A stretch of DNA of 64,000 nucleotides from positions 174,034,001 through 174,098,000 of the forward strand of contig JBITNC010000001.1 of NCBI GenBank assembly GCA_050084985.1, in the 5' to 3' direction. The notes beneath the pieces are model-generated. The model ran no database searches, was not told the origin of the DNA, and was given only the letters and a program-made list of their open reading frames with translations. A program made the position numbers and the translations under genes. The stretch comes from Nageia nagi (taxonomy: Eukaryota > Pinophyta). Position 1 is the first letter of the stretch, and each line of letters starts with the position of its first letter. This document shows, one piece after another, positions 10,581 through 22,477 of the stretch.

Positions 10581-12667
10581 TCCCAAAGCAATTCCTGCTC
10601 TTGCCAAATGACTCACAATCAAGGTGGTGGGATTCGAATCTATGGCACTCAGCCCAACCTATGGAATAGAAAGTGGATTGAAACAATTGAATAGTAAAAC
10701 TCACATGCAGGGGACAATGCAGAGCCCCTCTTGATTATTTAGGGAGGCGGGTACTCTTGCTAGCAAGCTTTCTAGCTTGAAATTGGCCTTTTCCCAATCA
10801 ATAATTAGTGCCTATCCCTATTTCTCGGTTAACCCTTGAAGTTGGCAGGGCGCTGTTCAGCTTGAACCCTGTCTGTCATTACAAGTTTATTGGGGAACTT
10901 GTCCCTTGCCCAACAATACCAAGTCCATAACCTGTCCATATCATTATTTGGTGCTTTTGGATCCAAATACGCCATGTGTCTTCAATGTTCTTCAAATTCT
11001 TCCCTTGTATAGAATCGCTCCCTTGTCTGAGAATAACTTGCCAAGAAGACATAAATCACTGATATTTAACTAGAACTATCACCAATGAAAATCTTTTAGT
11101 CCTTATGCTTATCAAGAGAAGAAAAGATAGAAGCAGTAGATACCATATTCTGTACAATGTGAAATGCTCTCATTCATAGGTGTGTGAGCATGTAATTCAT
11201 GAAAATAAGCAATGAATGCTTTAATAAAGACAGTTGTAGGTTGGTGTTTATGCTCAACCAAGGAGACAGAATGGATGTTACAAAAAATGTTATGATCAAT
11301 ACAAGTAGAGAACAGCACAGCCAACTATGACCAATACCAAACTACTCTATGACTACAAGTACATTAGATACGTCTGGGGCATGCGAATGCTATCATAACA
11401 CTTTCCACAATGCCTGTTGACACTAACTCTCAATCCTATAGTATGCCACATGCTCTAACATCTGTCCACCTTGAGACCTAAATACATTTTCTTATATAGC
11501 ATCCCACTATTAATGTGTGACAATTGAAGTAACTACCCTTGTAACTGAAAATTATGTAAATTCCCTTATAACTATGCTTATTTAACATTCCTCATGACTA
11601 CATTATTCATGGTTCGTATACTTGTCATGATATGAAACATATGATAGACAGTTGCACAATGTAGATGGATAAGGTGCATGGTGACGCAAGCAATGGACAT
11701 GTGTAACACCTCTCTCATCTAACCCATGAGAGGATCATTTTTTTTTAAACACAAATCAAATTACCATCATAATTAAATAAGCATGCCTATATCCAAACCA
11801 TATCGAGGAACTAATCCTATAGTTGCTGCAGTCAATGACCTGAGGCTTCACTAGTGATGGCTTCCTGAAGTGCCTAAACATAACTCACTCAGATTAATTT
11901 CATAACCATACTTATCCTGACTAGCATCCCAGTCTTATCAAACATAGCTTGCTTGGCTAAAGTTATAACTAATCGGTTTACCTTCAACTGGCTTCCCGTG
12001 CTTCACATCACATCACTTGTGTGCAAGTACCCATAGGCATCTGGCGATTGCAATGCTTAATGTGATCTTATGTGATCACTAAGTGAGCATTATTCCCAAT
12101 TGCCTATCATTACCCAGCAGGTCAACCATTACCCACCTAGATTGGGAATCTATATCAGTTTGAACCTGAAAGAGCTTTTGATAGGAACAACATGGTTTAC
12201 AAGGCTTTACATATATTAAGATGCTTAACTAAGGTTCAAATCATTAGATTAAACTTTAATCTACTTTTCAAAGATGACGTAACATCTTTTACAAACAGGG
12301 TGATTCACTGGCTCACCTCACAATTGATGTCTTTATTATTCATATTGCATTAATCTTCTTTAGCCTCAACAGCTAAGACTCTTGATTATTTGCCCATCCA
12401 GCAATAAAACCATACAAAGCATCATCATGCCATGAATACCAAGACAGCATGCAACAAAACAAAGCACCTAAGGGTCCTAGCGAATTGGGCCATTACAGCG
12501 TGACAATGACCAAGATAATCCACACAGACGAACAAAGCCATGTGCATAAAAATGTCAAGGACATACATGTGCATGCAACCACCACCTAATACACTCTATT
12601 TTTGACTACCTTGTGTACTTTATAAAGGCATCAAGATGTCTTAATTTCTGAAAGCACATACCTTTAT
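10581..12667. mobile_element. Intron stretch with a possible minus-strand LTR edge at 12497
   Basis: Read on the minus strand, the boundary at 12497 starts TGTAATGGCCCAATTCGC, like the start of many Ty3 LTRs. I could not find the other end, a polypurine tract or a target-site duplication, so this is a weak call. The rest of the stretch shows no recognisable coding sequence. Confidence 0.2.
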
Positions 12668-13020
12668 GAAGCCCAAATTTTCCATGACACACATGATATT
12701 TGCTTTCTTTGCTGTTTACTCGTGTCCTGCACCATATTCCTGTCTTTTTGAATTTTCTCAAGTTGTTTGTATTCCTCTCGTAGATTCTTTGTCAATTCAA
12801 CAATCACGTGGACAAAGGATCCTCTCTTGGTCTATCAAGTCCGTTATTTCCTTGTTAATGCTCAAAATTTCCATGACACCTACATGATATTTGCTTCCTT
12901 AGCTATTTATTGTACACCTGCACCATGTTCTCGTCTTTTTGAATTTTCTCCAAGTTGCTTATATTCCTCCTGTAGTCTTTGTGAATTCTACAATCGTCTG
13001 GACAAAGATCTTCTCTTGTA
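12668..13020. repeat. 193-bp tandem duplication
   Basis: The text CAAATTTTCCATGACACACA at about 12670 recurs as CAAAATTTCCATGACACCTA at about 12863. The downstream CACCATATTCCTGTCTTTTT / CACCATGTTCTCGTCTTTTT and GTCTTTGTGAATTC-type segments also recur, giving two head-to-tail copies. Confidence 0.7.
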
Positions 13021-13790
13021 GTCTCAACGATATGTGATCTATTCTTCATTATATATTGGCAATGGTCTCAGAGAGAATATAGATTTTTCTAGTGATCATC
13101 TTGTGAGGGGCGCATCCTTGGGAGAGGTCGTGGAGAACCACTCTTATTCTTATTTTATTTCATAATCAACAAAAGTTTAAAATTACCTTGCACAACTGGA
13201 TCAATTATGAACAAATGAAGTACAATGCCCTGCCTTCTCTACAGTATATATAAGAAAATATTATTATATCAATATTTTTCCATCTTTCTGTGTTTGCATG
13301 TATTTCTATTTATGAGAATGATGAAAAGTTGATTTGTATGTTCTGGTCTTGATTGCATGATTCACTTCATTGCATATTGCTTGTATCAGATCCGCTTTAG
13401 GTTTCCTTTCCTTTGTTTTGGTTTTAGATTCGGTGAGATCAAATCAGATAAAGAACCTGCTTCTATTCCAGATCATGTAAAAAGTGATAAATCTATTGAA
13501 ACTGCAAAGGCTTAAGCCCTTTAACTGCCCTTATCTAGCTCTTTGGAACAATTGAAAGGAATATTCACTGTAGAGACAATGAAAACTGTAGGCATTTAAA
13601 TTTGCATTTTAGCGATTTTAAATGGTTTTATCCAAGTGTTTGATTTGATATATGCAAAATGTCAATTTGGAGCCACTTTGGGTAAAGCAAGGTTAAGTGA
13701 TTTTTTCTCTAAAATTTGCATTGTCTTCTATACACATTGCTGTAAGTAGGTCCACCTAGGTACACTCAAAATCTAATGTGTGAATCCTTT
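13021..13790 (+). other. Intron, no distinct element
   Basis: No gene or clear repeat seen. It probably includes undetectably decayed 5' parts of the Ty3 relic that becomes readable at about 13.79 kb. Confidence 0.4.
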
Positions 13791-13794
13791 TCAA

Positions 13795-15545
13795 GGTTGG
13801 ATGAATCATGTATTGAAGCCCTATCTACAACAATGTGTGTTGGTTTTTCTTGATGATATCTTTATTTATAGAAAATTCTAGAGGAACCATCTCTAACATC
13901 TTGATCACACATTATAGTTACTTTAGGACAACCAGTTCTATGTCAAGAAGTCCAAATGTGCCTTTGGGGTGCAAATAATTGATTACCTAGATCATATCGC
14001 TTCTAAGCATGATATAAAAGGGGATCCAAAAATGATATGGGCAATGAAGGGATGTGCAAAACCTTATTTTGAAAAACTTATGGGGATTTTTGTGTCACAA
14101 ACTCACCGGCTACTATTGCAAGTTTGTTAAGGGCCTCAATAAGATAGTTGCCTCTCGCACTGCCTTGTCAAAAAAAGAACTCATTCAGATGGACAAAAAT
14201 GGTTGATCAAGCATTTGATCAATTAAAGCTTTGCTATGTGCACCACACCAATGGTTGCAAATGCTTGACTTTCCCAAAATATTTGTTAATGAGTGTGATG
14301 CATGGGGAGTACGCATTGGTGTTGTGCTCATGCAAGAGGGGTGCCCACTTGCCTTCATGAGCAAGGCTTTGATTGGGAAGAATCTTGGCAAATCAACACA
14401 TGGAAAGGAAATGCTAACAATTGTTCAGGAAATTACTTGTTGGCATCTATATCTCTTAAGGAGGCTTTTCCAAATCAAAATAGGCCATCATAGCCTAAAG
14501 CACTTTGTGGAATAAGTCTTTTTTCAGGCTAGTAGAAATGTGTTACCAAATTCATTGGATATTATTATGGGATCACTTACTGGAAAGGTAAGGAGAATGT
14601 GGTGGCAAATGTCCTTTCTCGCCTACTTGAAGGAACTAGTAAACTTTGTGTTCTATCTTTCCCTAAGGCATATTGGTTAAAAGAGGTTTAGATGGAATGG
14701 GTCAATGGCCCATGACTCTCTAAGGTCATCCAAGACCTAGCAATTGTTTCAGCATCACATTTCAATTACTCCTGGTAGGGCAAACTACTACGCTACAAAG
14801 GATGATTGGTAATCCCTAATAAGTCGTCTATTAATACTAGACTGCTTCTTGAGTTGCATTCCACTACAATTGGGGGACACTTATGCTTTCTATGTACCTA
14901 CCAAAGAGCAAAAAGGAACTTCTTTTGGGAAGGTATGAAAATGAATGTCAAGGATTTTGTGGATTATTGTGACACTTGTCAACAACAAAAAGGGGGTAGA
15001 CTAAGTCCCTGGGTCTTCTCCGACCTTTCCTTACTCCCTTAACAACTTGGTCTGATATCTCCAAGATTTTATTGAAGGGCTTCCAACTTTTGGTAGGAAA
15101 ATTGTAATATTTGTAATGGTGGACAAACTTACCAAGTATGCTCGCTTCTGTGAATCTAGGCATCTCTACACGCTAGTTATTGTTGTTCAAACCTTTATGA
15201 ATAAAATATTTCGACTTCCCAGAATGCCACACTTGATCACTAGCTATTGCATTCCCACCTTCACTAGCAAGTTTTGGCAAGAGTTTCAAACAACAAGGAA
15301 TCACCTCAAAGCACAACTCAACTTACCATCCACAAATAAATGATCAAATTGAAGCTATCAATAAATGTTTGTAAACCTAACTCAAGTGCTTGCTTCTGAT
15401 CAATAGTCTTGTTCGGTCTAATAGATCCCTGAATGGTGGACAGGTTGGTACAACACCTCCTACCATTCTTCTTTCAAGCTAATGCCATTTGAAGCATTGT
15501 ATGGCTAATTGCCACCATCCATGGTGTCATACGTACCTAGGCAAC
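13795..15545 (+). pseudogene. Old Ty3/gypsy pol relic (RT, RNase H, integrase)
   Basis: In shifting frames the strand reads, in order: RT (LVFLDDIFIY at about 13838-13870, with the catalytic DD still present, then FYVKKSKCAFG and YLDHIASKH), RNase H (NECDAWGVRIGVVLMQEG and KEMLTIVQEITCWHLYLL at about 14290-14460), the integrase zinc-binding region (LLLELHSTTIGGH, then CDTCQQQKGG at about 14836-14998) and the integrase core (VMVDKLTKYARF at about 15113, PTFTSKFWQEF at about 15257). It ends with MPFEALYG at 15482-15505. Stops and frameshifts are frequent, so it is far older than the chromovirus just downstream. I recognise neither its gag nor its LTRs. Confidence 0.8.
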
Positions 15546-15841
15546 TCCAAGGTAGTGTAGTGGATGTTGTGTTAACCACTTGTACTAGCATCCTGTAGAC
15601 ACCTAAGTTTGCTTTTGATTTAATAAAAATCATTAATTTAGGTGTCTACAAATAATTATTATTTGGAGGGGATAGCAATAAAACAAATTTAAATTTTGAT
15701 GTTAAAGTCAGCTAATTCAAGAACTTTTTTCTTTTGCAAGTTATAAATAACAACCTTGAGTATAAATTTGTTTGGTGATCAAGCTATCCAATTTCCTTCC
15801 ATGATCTTTTTTTTGGTGACAATCAAATTTCTGTTTGTGTA
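15546..15841 (+). other. Post-pol spacer with a 13-bp-arm hairpin
   Basis: Perfect inverted arms TGTAGACACCTAA (15594-15606) and TTAGGTGTCTACA (15638-15650) flank an AT-rich loop. TGTAGACACC is a start seen in many plant LTRs, so this may be the beginning of the old relic's 3' LTR, later interrupted at 15841 by the chromovirus. A purine run GGAGGGGATAG at 15666-15676 complicates that reading. The last five bases (15837-15841, GTGTA) are the left target-site duplication of the chromovirus. Confidence 0.45.
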
Positions 15842-16502
15842 TGTAATGTTCCAAAAATAAATATTTTGTAAATGTCTCCTACATTTAATTATAAAAGTGG
15901 AAAAGGGGTTCATGTGACTAGGAGACATAACTTAAGTTGTGTTTATTTATGTTTTATATTTTTATTTTTTGTAATAAGGTACTTTAAGTGATTTTAGGGT
16001 TAGGAGATGTCAACTCCAAATTAGAACCTCATTCTATAAAAGGAAGTGAGCATCTCATTTGGAGCATGTTATGTGATATGAGAATTGAATATTGAAACCC
16101 TAGAGTTTCCATGAGCTGAGATTGCAGGTCTTGCTTATTCCCATAGTGCATTGGAGGTGCATAGTTGGGGACTTGGCAATATCATTGAAGTGTTATTGCC
16201 CTAAAATATCAAAAATACAAAAAGAGGCATCTGTGAGTGGTTCGTGGCATTTCTTTTGTGGAGGGATTCACTTAGTTTGGAAAGTTTGTATTTGCATTTT
16301 TAGTTTCGTGAGGATTCCATTTGTCCATTCCAGCTTTGTATTGGTTTGGAAATATTTAATATAAGATACTGGCTGATTTCTCCTCGTACTAGTGTTATTT
16401 TATGAGCAATTTCTGAGTTATTTTATTGCTGCAATTTATTTCTGCATTTTTATATTGAGGGTTTGCTAGAAATAAAGAAATAAAAATAAAAGGAACATCA
16501 CA
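15842..16502 (+). repeat. 5' LTR of the chromovirus (661 bp)
   Basis: Starts TGTAATGTTCC and ends ACATCACA, preceded by the GTGTA duplication. It holds a TATA box at 16035-16043 (TATAAAAGG) that probably drives the element's transcript. It keeps the 27-base segment lost from the 3' LTR. Confidence 0.95.
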
Positions 16503-16504
16503 AG

Positions 16505-16517
16505 TGGTATCAGAGCC
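16505..16517 (+). other. Primer-binding site (initiator tRNA-Met type)
   Basis: TGGTATCAGAGCC begins two bases after the 5' LTR and is complementary to the 3' end of plant initiator tRNA-Met, the usual minus-strand primer of these elements. Confidence 0.9.
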
Positions 16518-17137
16518 ATGTTCTTGCCAGCCTGTGGTTAGATCTAACATTTTTCAAAGATTTGGAGTTAGAGTTTTTGCAGAAAATTCAGATCTTCAGT
16601 TTCCAGCATCTGGGTATTGAAGAAATTTGGGTGATCTGCATTTTAAAAAGCAATTTTCGGAGTCAAAAAGGCATTTTTTTAAGAAATCTGCATTCCTAGA
16701 CTAAGTCGTCTAGGTTTGGGAGAAAAAAAAAATATTTGCAGGATTGAAAGCTATTTTCAAGCCCAAAAAGTCTTTGATCTATTATTCTAGCCAGTAAAAA
16801 AAAAAAAAAATTGGAGTTGTGTTTTCTTTGAATTAGGGTTTTCAAAAAAATTAGGGATTTCAGAAATTTTTTGTGGGTGTTTCAGATTCATGTTAAAAAG
16901 TGTTTTTCTATGGTGAAAATTTATGCCCTGGTGAAAATTGCGGATTTTTAGGGATGTGTATTAGAAAATAAAAATTGCAGATTTGGATACCCTTTTGGCC
17001 GAATTGAAGATTTGTGGCTTCAGAAAAATTTGGTGGTAAGAATTTTTCAGTATTTCAAAATTCCATTCTTTTGAAGGTTTGATAGGGTTTTATGCATCGT
17101 CCCCCTATTCATCAGTATTTTACTAGGAAAAACAAAC
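16518..17137 (+). other. Chromovirus untranslated leader
   Basis: AT-rich leader between primer-binding site and gag. An ATG at 17149 (MANRAEDEEP...) is probably the ancestral gag start, but its frame stops after 25 codons. The long gag frame is read in a different register, so a small indel lies between about 17150 and 17220. Confidence 0.6.
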
Positions 17138-18832
17138 TTGCTTTGGAAATGGCAAACAGGGCAGAGGATGAGGAGCCCCAAAGGCCAGTTGATAGGACTG
17201 AGCAAAAGTTCGAATGCCCTACTTAACATGCTGCAAAGAATGGTGTCCTTACAAGAGACAAATCAGCAAGAATTGAGGGCAGCTTTGGGCAAGCCAAATG
17301 GCACAAGGAGGGAAGGAGAAAGGGGGAAAAACAACAATGGGCATGAGTCATCATCTAATTCACATACTCCCTTGCTTAGGCCATCCAAGCCTATGTTTCT
17401 TGCTCCACCACCTTCACCAGAAGAAGATGAGGTAACTGATGAATTAGATGAATGGTTTGCTGCTTATAGTAATAAATCTGAAGGTTTTAGGGTAGCAGTT
17501 TCTTTTGATAAATATTTGAAGATTGTGGGTAAATCTGTTGTTGAGGCTAAAAAAGAGAAAAAGAAACCCTTATTGCATCAAAAGGTGACCATTCCCTCAT
17601 TTAATGGTCAAGATGGTCTCATAGCTAGGGCATGGCTTCAAAAATTGCAAACTTATTTTACCTTGGAGCCTATTTCTGAAGCTGATGCAGTTCAGATTGC
17701 TACACTTCACCTGGAGGGTAGTGCTTACTCATGGTGGCATCATGGGTTAGTAACCCAAGGGCATAGTGATATTGATACATTTGATGAGTTTTGTGTTAGG
17801 GTTTTGAACAGGTTTGAAAGAAGGAATGTGGAAGAGTATTTTAAGGAGCTTGCCACTTTGAAGCAAACTTCATCCATTCATGCCTATGTGGAGGAGTTTG
17901 AGCAACTTTTAGTTCAGGTACAAAACATATCACCCAAGAGGGTAATTTTTCTTTTTATGGATGGTTTATTGGAACCTTTGAAAGGGCTAGTTAAGGCTTT
18001 TGAGCTAGTTACTCTTGATGATGCCATTAAGAGGGCTTTGAACTTGGAATCTGTTTTACCTCCTAGGCAGAAATATGTTGAACATAACACATCTGTTAGA
18101 CCACATTTTGCAGCTAGGAAAACAGGTTTTGGACAGCAGTATGGACAATCAGGAAATCTCACGCAGCAAGGTGGAAATGAAAGGAATTTTTATGGAAAGA
18201 ATCCCATGCATAGAGAGGGTTTCAGATCTGGTTTTCAGCCATCTAATAAGCCCCCAAATGGACCACGCTTGACACAAGAAGAGAAAGATGAGCTAAGGAA
18301 ACAAAACAAGTGTTTCATTTGCAAGTCTCCTTGGCAAAGAGGTCATAAATGTAGAGAAGGAGGTATGAAAATCATTGAATTACATTCTGATTCTGATTCT
18401 GATAATTCTGATTTTTATGAGGCAGATGAGACACCTTTGGAAGAGGAAGCACAAAGGGAGTATGAGGAAGTTCCTGAAGGTTCCCTAGCCACTTTGAGTG
18501 GGTTGAATCAGTTTCGCACTATTAAAGTACCAGGTAGATCTTTTGATGAGAAGGTTATTGTTTTAATAGATGGTGGTGCTACTTACAATTTTGTTGATGA
18601 GAAGTTTGCCACTAGAAAGAATCTTCCTACAGCTATCATTCCTGGTTTTAGTGTTGCTATTGGCAATGGTGATCTTATCACTTGCAACAAAGTGGTAAGA
18701 AACACAAAAATTAATGTTGGCAACATGGAAGTAGATGAGCAGTTCTTTGTTTTTCCCTTAGGAGGCATTCCACATATGGTTTTGGGTGTGCAATGGTTAT
18801 ATTCACTTGGTGATTATGTTACTAATTATTAA
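17138..18832 (+). pseudogene. Chromovirus gag and protease segment
   Basis: Open for 564 codons. The present frame becomes gag-like only from about 17210, after the presumed frameshift. The Retrotrans_gag domain lies at about residues 160-270 (AWLQKLQTYFTLE, SAYSWWHHGL, FDEFCVRVLNRFERR). A chromovirus-type zinc knuckle is at about residue 391 (CFICKSPWQRGHKC). The aspartic protease is at about residue 478, where the active site reads IDGGATYNF instead of the usual DSGAT; the catalytic Asp is kept and the Ser is Gly. The frame ends at TAA (18830-18832) right after VQWLYSLGDY. The text beyond continues in the same frame, so this is a nonsense mutation in a longer gag-pol frame, not a natural end. 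Confidence 0.85.
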
Positions 18833-19654
18833 AAATTAGAACTGAAATTTGTGCTTGAAGGGAAAGATGTGGTGTTGCAAGGAATAAAGGAAAATGGGCC
18901 AAAAGATTCTTGCAAAATTTTGGATGTCTCTTGCAAAAGAATGGAGAGAATGATGAGGCATAGAGAAATTGAATGGGCAGCTGTAATTTTCAGTACAGAA
19001 GGAAAAAAATCAACCACCTATCATCCTCAAATTCAAGGTTTGCTACAACATCTTAAGGTATTTTCTAACCTACCTAAAGGTTTGCCACCTAGTAGAGGTT
19101 TTCAGCATGTTATTGAATTGGAAGCAAATAGTAAACCTGTTATAATAAAACCTTATAGGCATCCAAAGGTTTTTAAAGATGAGATTGAGAAAACAATTGC
19201 TGAATTGCTTGAGAGTGGACACATTAGACCTAGTTGTAGTCCTTTTGCCTCACCTGTTGTTTTAGTGAAAAAGAAGGATGGAACTATGAGAATGTGCATT
19301 GATTATAGGGCATTGAATAAAAAAACCATAAAAAATAGATATCCTATTCCTAGAGTTGATGAATTGATGGATGAGTTACATGGGGCTAAGTATTTTTCAA
19401 AAATTGATCTTAGATCAGGATATCATCAAATTCGTATGAAGGATGAGGATGTGTATAAAACAGCATTTAGATGCCATTGTGGACACTATGAGTTTATGGT
19501 TATGCCTTTTGGATTGACTAATGCATCTGCCACTTTTCAATCAGCCATGAATCAAATTTTCAGTCAGCATTTGAGGCTCTTTGTCTTGGTATTTTTTTAT
19601 GATATTTTGGTATATAACAAAAATTGGGATGATCATTTACAACATTTAGATTAG
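18833..19654 (+). pseudogene. Chromovirus reverse transcriptase segment
   Basis: Same frame as gag-protease after the TAA. RT motifs in order: [55 protein letters not shown] (first catalytic Asp kept), [17 protein letters not shown], then [11 protein letters not shown] where family members have FFDDIL. One Asp of the catalytic pair is thus Tyr, which should abolish polymerase activity. The frame stops at TAG (19652-19654), one base out of register with the following RNase H frame, as expected from a one-base deletion near 19650. Confidence 0.88.
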
Positions 19655-19656
19655 TT

Positions 19657-20505
19657 TTGAGCATTTTAGGACAGCAAGAGTTTTATGCAAAAGAATCTAA
19701 GTGTGAATTTGCTATGACTGAAATTTTGTACTTGAGGCATATTATTTGCAAGGATGGGGTGAAAGTTGATCAAGCTAAAGTTTCAGCTGTACAAAGATGG
19801 CCTATACCATCCAACCTAACAGAATTGAGAGGTTTTGTGGGATTATGCAGTTACTACAGGAGGTTCATTAAGGGGTTTTCATCTTTGGCTGCTCCTCTTA
19901 CTGAATTGACTAAGAAAGGGGCTTTTTCATGGTCCAATGAGGCTCTTCTAAGTTTTCTAAAGTTGAAGGATGTAATGACTTCCACTCCTTTACTTGCTAT
20001 TCTTGATTTTTCTGTTGCTTCTACTATTGCTTGTGATGCTTCGGGTGCTGGAGTTGGAGCTGTACTTATGCAACAAGGACACCCTATTGCCTATGAGAGT
20101 AGAAAGTTCTCAAATGTGGAGAAAACTTTCAGCATCTATGATAAAGAGATGCTAGCTATCATGCATGCCTTGACCAAATTCAAGCAATACTTGGTGTGTG
20201 GCAAGTTTGTGGTCAAAACTGATCATAACAATTTGAAATACTTCTTGGGACAAGCTGAACTAAATGAAAGACAACAAAAATGGGTAACAAAGTTGCAATC
20301 ATATGATTTTGAAATTGAATTTGTAAAGGGTAAGAAGAATTCAGCAGCTGATGCACTTTCTAGGCACCCTACTTTTCATTCTCTTTCCATTATTTCTGCT
20401 GATTGGAAAGTAAAAATTAAGGCAGAATATGCGAAGAATGATTTTTGCTCTAAACTAATAAATGGGAAGTTGAAGATGATAGGTTCAGCCATAAAGAAGG
20501 ACTGA
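19657..20505 (+). pseudogene. Chromovirus RT connection and RNase H segment
   Basis: Continues RT in the +1-shifted register: FYAKESKCEFA, the connection LRGFVGLCSYYRRFIKGFS, then RNase H with IACDASGAGVGAVLMQQG, YDKEMLAIMHAL, KTDHNNLKYFL and SAADALSRHP. The RNase H acidic residues (D in CDASG, E in KEML, D in TDH, D in AADAL) are all present. The frame leaves register near 20475, where KEGLIFCKGRVF continues in the next frame, so the last residues before the stop at 20505 are out of frame. Confidence 0.88.
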
Positions 20506-21587
20506 TTTTCTGCAAGGGAAGAGTGTTTTTAGTACCTGAATCAAAGTTGAAACAAACTTTAATGACAGCCATGCATGATGCTCCACTTGTAGGCCGTCCA
20601 GGTTTCTACAAGACTTACAAACAGGTTAGAGAAAGATTCTATTGGAAGGGTTTGAAAAGAGATGTTTTCTTGCATGTTCAGGAATGTGTTATTTGCCAAG
20701 AAAATAAGGGAGAACATGAATTTTCAGCTGGTTTACTTCAGCCACTTCCTATTCCCAATTAGAAATGGGAAAGTATCTCCATGGATTTCATTACTGGTTT
20801 GCCCAAGGTATACATGAAGGATTGCATATTCGTTGTTGTTGATAGATTGACAAAATTTGCTCATTTCTATGCCATTTCAGCAACTTATACACCCATACAA
20901 GTTACTGATTTGTTTTTCAAAGAAGTTTTTAGATTGCATGGTTTGCCTAGATCCATTGTGAGTGATAGGGACAAAAGATTTTTGAGCATGTTTTGGCAAG
21001 AATTGTTTAAGCTATGTGGTACTAAATTGACTCCTAGTACTAGCTACCATTCCCAAACTGATGGGCAAACTAAAATTGTTAACAAATGGCTTGAAGGGTA
21101 TTTGAGAAATTATGTTTCAAGTCAGCAAAGTGCATGGGTTAAATGGCTGCACCTTGGTGAATACTACTACAATTCTACTTATCATATGTCCATAAAAATG
21201 TCTCCATTCAAGGCACTTTATGGTTATGATGCACCACACTTTTCAGATCTGATTTTTGGTGATTCAAAGGTCCAAAAAGCTAGAGACTTTGCAGTAGAAA
21301 ATCAAGCTATTCTTAATGCTTTGAAGGATAATATTCTTATGGCACAAAATCAGCAGAAGAAGTATGCAGATCAACAACGTAGTGAGTGCTCATTTGAGGT
21401 GGGTGGCTTGGTTTATGTTAGGTTGCAGCCCTACAAACAGTCCACATTGAAGAAGAGTGGAGTAGAGAAGCTAAAACCCAGGTTCTATGGGCCTTACAAG
21501 GTGATTAGCAAGGTTGGACAGGTTGCATATGCTTTGGAACTTCCAAGTGAGAGTAAGATACACAATGTTTTTCATGTTTCTTGCTGA
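20478..21587 (+). pseudogene. Chromovirus integrase segment
   Basis: Holds the H2C2 zinc-binding region (HDAPLVGRPGFYKTYK, CVICQENKG) and the integrase core. In the zinc region the usual second His (GGHSG type) is Arg. The core keeps Asp in MDFITGLP and in SDRDKRF, but the catalytic Glu of the DDE triad is Lys (DGQTKIVNKW against the usual GQTE). A TAG at 20760-20762 replaces the Trp normally seen between PIPN and KWESISMDF. The C-terminal region (GVEKLKPRFYGPYKVISKVG, HNVFHVSC) is clear. The frame ends at 21587 by a one-base shift; the text continues in the next frame as LLKKALGQH. Confidence 0.88.
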
Positions 21588-21837
21588 AAAAGGCTTTAGG
21601 CCAACATGTTCAGCCATCTTCAGATTTGCCACCTCTTGATGATGAAGGAAAGCTCATTCTTGAACCTGAATTGATCCTTGAGACAAGGGAGAAAAAGCTT
21701 AGGAGTAGGACTATCAAAGAATATCTTGTGAAATGGAAGAACTTGCCTATGGAGGATGCTACTTGGTAAGGTGCAGAAATTTTAGATGATCCAACTTTGA
21801 CTTTGCTTGAGGACAAGCAATTTGAGGAGGGTGGACT
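21581..21837 (+). pseudogene. Chromodomain at the integrase C-terminus
   Basis: After LLKKALGQH, the sequence ILETREKKLRSRTIKEYLVK followed by WKNLPMEDATW is a group II-like chromodomain, which guides chromovirus integration to particular chromatin. TAA at 21767-21769 follows ATW where family members have Glu; the frame then continues GAEILDDPTL up to the polypurine tract and just into the 3' LTR. Confidence 0.85.
21824..21835 (+). other. Polypurine tract
   Basis: GAGGAGGGTGGA lies two bases before the 3' LTR start and would prime plus-strand synthesis. Confidence 0.8.
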
Positions 21838-22472
21838 TGTAATGTTCCAAAAATAAATATTTTGTAAATGTTTCCTACACTTAATTATAAAAGTGGAAAA
21901 GGGGTTCATGTGACTAGAAGACATAACTTAAGTTGTGTTTATTTATGTTTTATATTTTTATTTTTTGTAATAAGGTACTTTAAGTGATTTTAGGGTTAGG
22001 AGATGTCAACTCCAAATTAGAACCTCATTCTATAAAAGGAAGTGAGCATCTCATTTGGAGCATGTTATGTGATATGAGAATTGAATATTGAAACCCTAGA
22101 GTTTCCATGAGTTGAGATTGCAAGTCTTGCTCATTCCCATAGTGCATTGGAGGTGCATAGTTGGGGACTTGGCAATATCATTGAAGGTGTTATTGCCCTA
22201 AAATATCAAAAATACAAAAAGAGGCATCTGTGAGTGGTTCGTGGCATTTCTTTTGTGGAGGGATTCACTCAGTTTGGAAAGTTTGTATCTACATTTTTAG
22301 TTTCGTGAGGATTGCATTTGTCCATTCCAGCTTTGTATTGGTTTGGAAATATTTAATATATGATACTGGCTGATTTCTCCTCATACTAGTGTTATTTTAT
22401 GAGCAATTTCTCTGCATTTTTATATTGAGGGTTTGCTAGAAATAAAGAAATAAAAATAAAAGGAACATCACA
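21838..22472 (+). repeat. 3' LTR of the chromovirus (635 bp)
   Basis: Starts TGTAATGTTCC, ends ACATCACA, and is followed by GTGTA (22473-22477). TATA box at 22031-22039. A 27-base deletion relative to the 5' LTR sits near 22410 between short TTTCT direct repeats, typical of replication slippage. Ten of the 12 substitutions are transitions. Confidence 0.95.
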
Positions 22473-22477
22473 GTGTA

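Larger units (their letters stand above)
15842..22472 (+). mobile_element. Complete, inactivated Ty3 chromovirus (6,631 bp)
   Basis: The element has paired LTRs (15842-16502 and 21838-22472), a tRNA-iMet primer-binding site, gag, protease, RT, RNase H, integrase and a C-terminal chromodomain, and a polypurine tract. It is flanked by GTGTA at 15837-15841 and at 22473-22477, a perfect 5-bp target-site duplication. Domain order and the chromodomain place it among chromoviruses. I count 12 substitutions, one single-base indel and one 27-base deletion between the LTRs over about 634 aligned bases (about 1.9%), so insertion was fairly recent for this landscape. The coding region nevertheless carries at least three nonsense codons, several frameshifts and altered catalytic residues. 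Confidence 0.95.

Noticed and set aside
11700-12497. Full LTR on the minus strand between TGTAACACC at 11702 and 12497
   Set aside because: No matching 5-bp duplication, no primer-binding site or polypurine tract; only the right edge looks LTR-like.
19596-19625. FFYDILVY as a possible sequencing error for the RT active site
   Set aside because: I cannot distinguish an error from a mutation, but other catalytic changes and stops in the same element make real decay more likely.
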